Origin: Acidobacteriota bacterium
GTDB taxonomy: Bacteria > Acidobacteriota > Blastocatellia > RBC074
Assembly: GCA_017991275.1 (NCBI GenBank)
Contig: JAGNMH010000270.1
Location: forward strand, 1-7,261
DNA: 7,261 nt
Direction: 5' to 3'
The position numbers and the translations under genes are program-made. Below, one piece after another: positions 6,313-7,261 of this stretch. Position 1 is the first letter of the stretch, and every line of letters starts with the position of its first letter. The notes under the pieces were generated by a model. The model searched no databases, was not told where the DNA came from, and worked only from the letters and a program-made list of their open reading frames with translations.

Positions 6313-7261
6313 TCAGCTACGCACGCGAGCAACTGCGGTTTGCCATCCTTCGTAAAGCCTGTCGCGGTCGGCTTTTTTCATCTTCGGCTCAAATCGCTTT
6401 TCCTGTTGCCACTGACCGGCGATTTCTTTTTCATTCTTCCAGAATCCGACAGCCAGACCGGCCAGGTAAGCCGCGCCCAGCGCCGTCGTTTCCGTAACCA
6501 CCGGCCTGACCACCGGAATTCCCAGAATGTCCGCCTGGAACTGGCAGAGGAAATTGTTGTTTGTGGCTCCGCCGTCAACGCGAAGTTCTTTGGCTTTAAT
6601 GCCGGAATCTTTTTGCATGCATTCGACCACGTCGCGGGTCTGGTAAGCCATTGCTTCGAGCGCAGCCCGCGCCAGATGCGCTCGCGTAGCTCCGCGAGTC
6701 AGGCCGACAACGGCTCCACGAGCACCCTGATCCCAGTAAGGCGCGCCAAGTCCGACAAACGCCGGGACGAAGTAAACGCCTTGATTGTCGCTGACAGAAG
6801 TTGCCAGAGCTTCGGTGTCGGCTGCGTTGGCGATAATGCCAAGTCCGTCACGCAGCCATTGAACAGCGGCTCCGGCGACGAAAACAGAACCTTCCAGCGC
6901 GTACTGGGTTTCTTTGCCGGTGCGCCAGGCAATGGTTGTCAGCAAACCATTCTTCGACGCATTCGCTGATCCGCCTGTATTCATCAACAGAAAGCAGCCC
7001 GTGCCATAAGTGTTTTTCATCATTCCCGGTTTGAAGCAGGCTTGGCCAAACAAAGCGGCTTGCTGGTCGCCCGCAATCCCTGCAATCGGAATCGGAGCGC
7101 CGAGCAGGTCAGCATCAGTTTCGGCGTAAACTTCCGAGGACGATTTAACTTCGGGCAGCAGGCTGTTCGGGATGTTCAGCTTCTTCAGAATTTCGTCATC
7201 CCATTTCTGTTTGCGGATGTTGTAAAGCAACGTCCGCGAAGCATTCGACACGTCGGTGACA
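6313..7261 (-). CDS. glpK: Glycerol kinase, C-terminal part (5' end beyond window)
   Basis: Phosphorylates glycerol with ATP to glycerol 3-phosphate in the cytoplasm, the entry step of glycerol use and a link to lipid synthesis. About 315 residues are visible. The frame stays open through the right edge and begins with VTDVSNASRTLLYNI, an internal GlpK motif, so by comparison with enzymes of about 500 residues roughly the first 180 are missing. Visible FGGY-family features are GIAGDQQAALFGQ with the catalytic-base Asp, KNTYGTGCFLLMNTG, FVGLGAPYWDQGARGAVVGLTRG, and VDGGATNNNFLCQFQADILG with the following TTALGAAYLAGLAVGFW. Between SSEVY and IPIAGIAGDQQ the sequence reads AETDADLLGAP. It lacks the Gly-Arg loop that binds fructose 1,6-bisphosphate in the E. 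coli enzyme, and also the His phosphorylated by the PTS in Gram-positive enzymes. The usual partners glpF or glpD, if present, would be outside the window. Confidence 0.95.
   Translation of the reverse strand, partial: VTDVSNASRTLLYNIRKQKWDDEILKKLNIPNSLLPEVKSSSEVYAETDADLLGAPIPIAGIAGDQQAALFGQACFKPGMMKNTYGTGCFLLMNTGGSANASKNGLLTTIAWRTGKETQYALEGSVFVAGAAVQWLRDGLGIIANAADTEALATSVSDNQGVYFVPAFVGLGAPYWDQGARGAVVGLTRGATRAHLARAALEAMAYQTRDVVECMQKDSGIKAKELRVDGGATNNNFLCQFQADILGIPVVRPVVTETTALGAAYLAGLAVGFWKNEKEIAGQWQQEKRFEPKMKKADRDRLYEGWQTAVARVRS

Noticed and set aside
6262..6969. A 235-residue open frame on the plus strand, opposite glpK
   Set aside because: It lies fully antisense to strongly conserved glpK, has no ribosome binding site of note and begins inside the terminator hairpin. 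Its composition (rich in Arg and Ser) looks like a shadow frame.
7249..7251. GTG as a start codon for glycerol kinase
   Set aside because: The frame continues to the right edge with VTD before it, matching the internal GlpK motif, so this GTG codes for an internal valine.
1..7261. A new multi-gene defence, mobile or biosynthetic system
   Set aside because: The genes alternate in strand, are separated by hairpins and fall into unrelated roles. No transposase, integrase, nuclease, toxin pair, repeat array or biosynthetic cluster signature was seen.

Overview
The window holds five protein-coding genes: four complete and one cut off by the right edge. They alternate between strands, and base composition looks balanced. 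The predicted products are an ATP-grasp ligase with a basic tail, a multi-spanning GT-C-like membrane protein fused to seven TPRs, a membrane-anchored protein of unknown function, a secreted S41 peptidase and glycerol kinase. This gene mix, the strong AGGAG-type ribosome binding sites and a CCGCCTTCAGGCGG-type palindrome suggest a Gram-negative environmental bacterium. I would guess Acidobacteriota, perhaps Blastocatellia. That assignment is from memory of similar gene styles, not from a phylogenetic marker.

Layout: 1-252 is a leader with no gene seen. 253-1401 (+) is the ATP-grasp protein. A 47-base convergent gap carries a perfect hairpin and separates it from the TPR membrane protein at 1449-3620 (-). 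A divergent region, 3621-3852, holds a good ribosome binding site and a possible promoter for the minus-strand gene, plus a 64-base nested palindrome next to the plus-strand gene. 3853-4689 (+) is the anchored hypothetical protein with a Cys-Gly-Cys-Pro motif. 4690-4873 is an AT-rich spacer with small hairpins ahead of the S41 peptidase at 4874-6223 (+). A second long hairpin fills the next convergent gap, and the 3' part of glpK runs from 7261 back to 6313 (-).

The genes do not look like one pathway. Neighbours are convergent, divergent or separated by a 184-base spacer, so each is probably its own transcription unit. Three of the five are envelope proteins, which may be chance. I see no mobile-element gene, CRISPR array, tRNA or rRNA, and no convincing new multi-gene system. 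The points most worth checking are the basic C-terminal tail on the ATP-grasp enzyme, the S41 peptidase lacking the usual catalytic lysine, the CGCP protein, the palindromic element and the absence of the known allosteric loop in GlpK.
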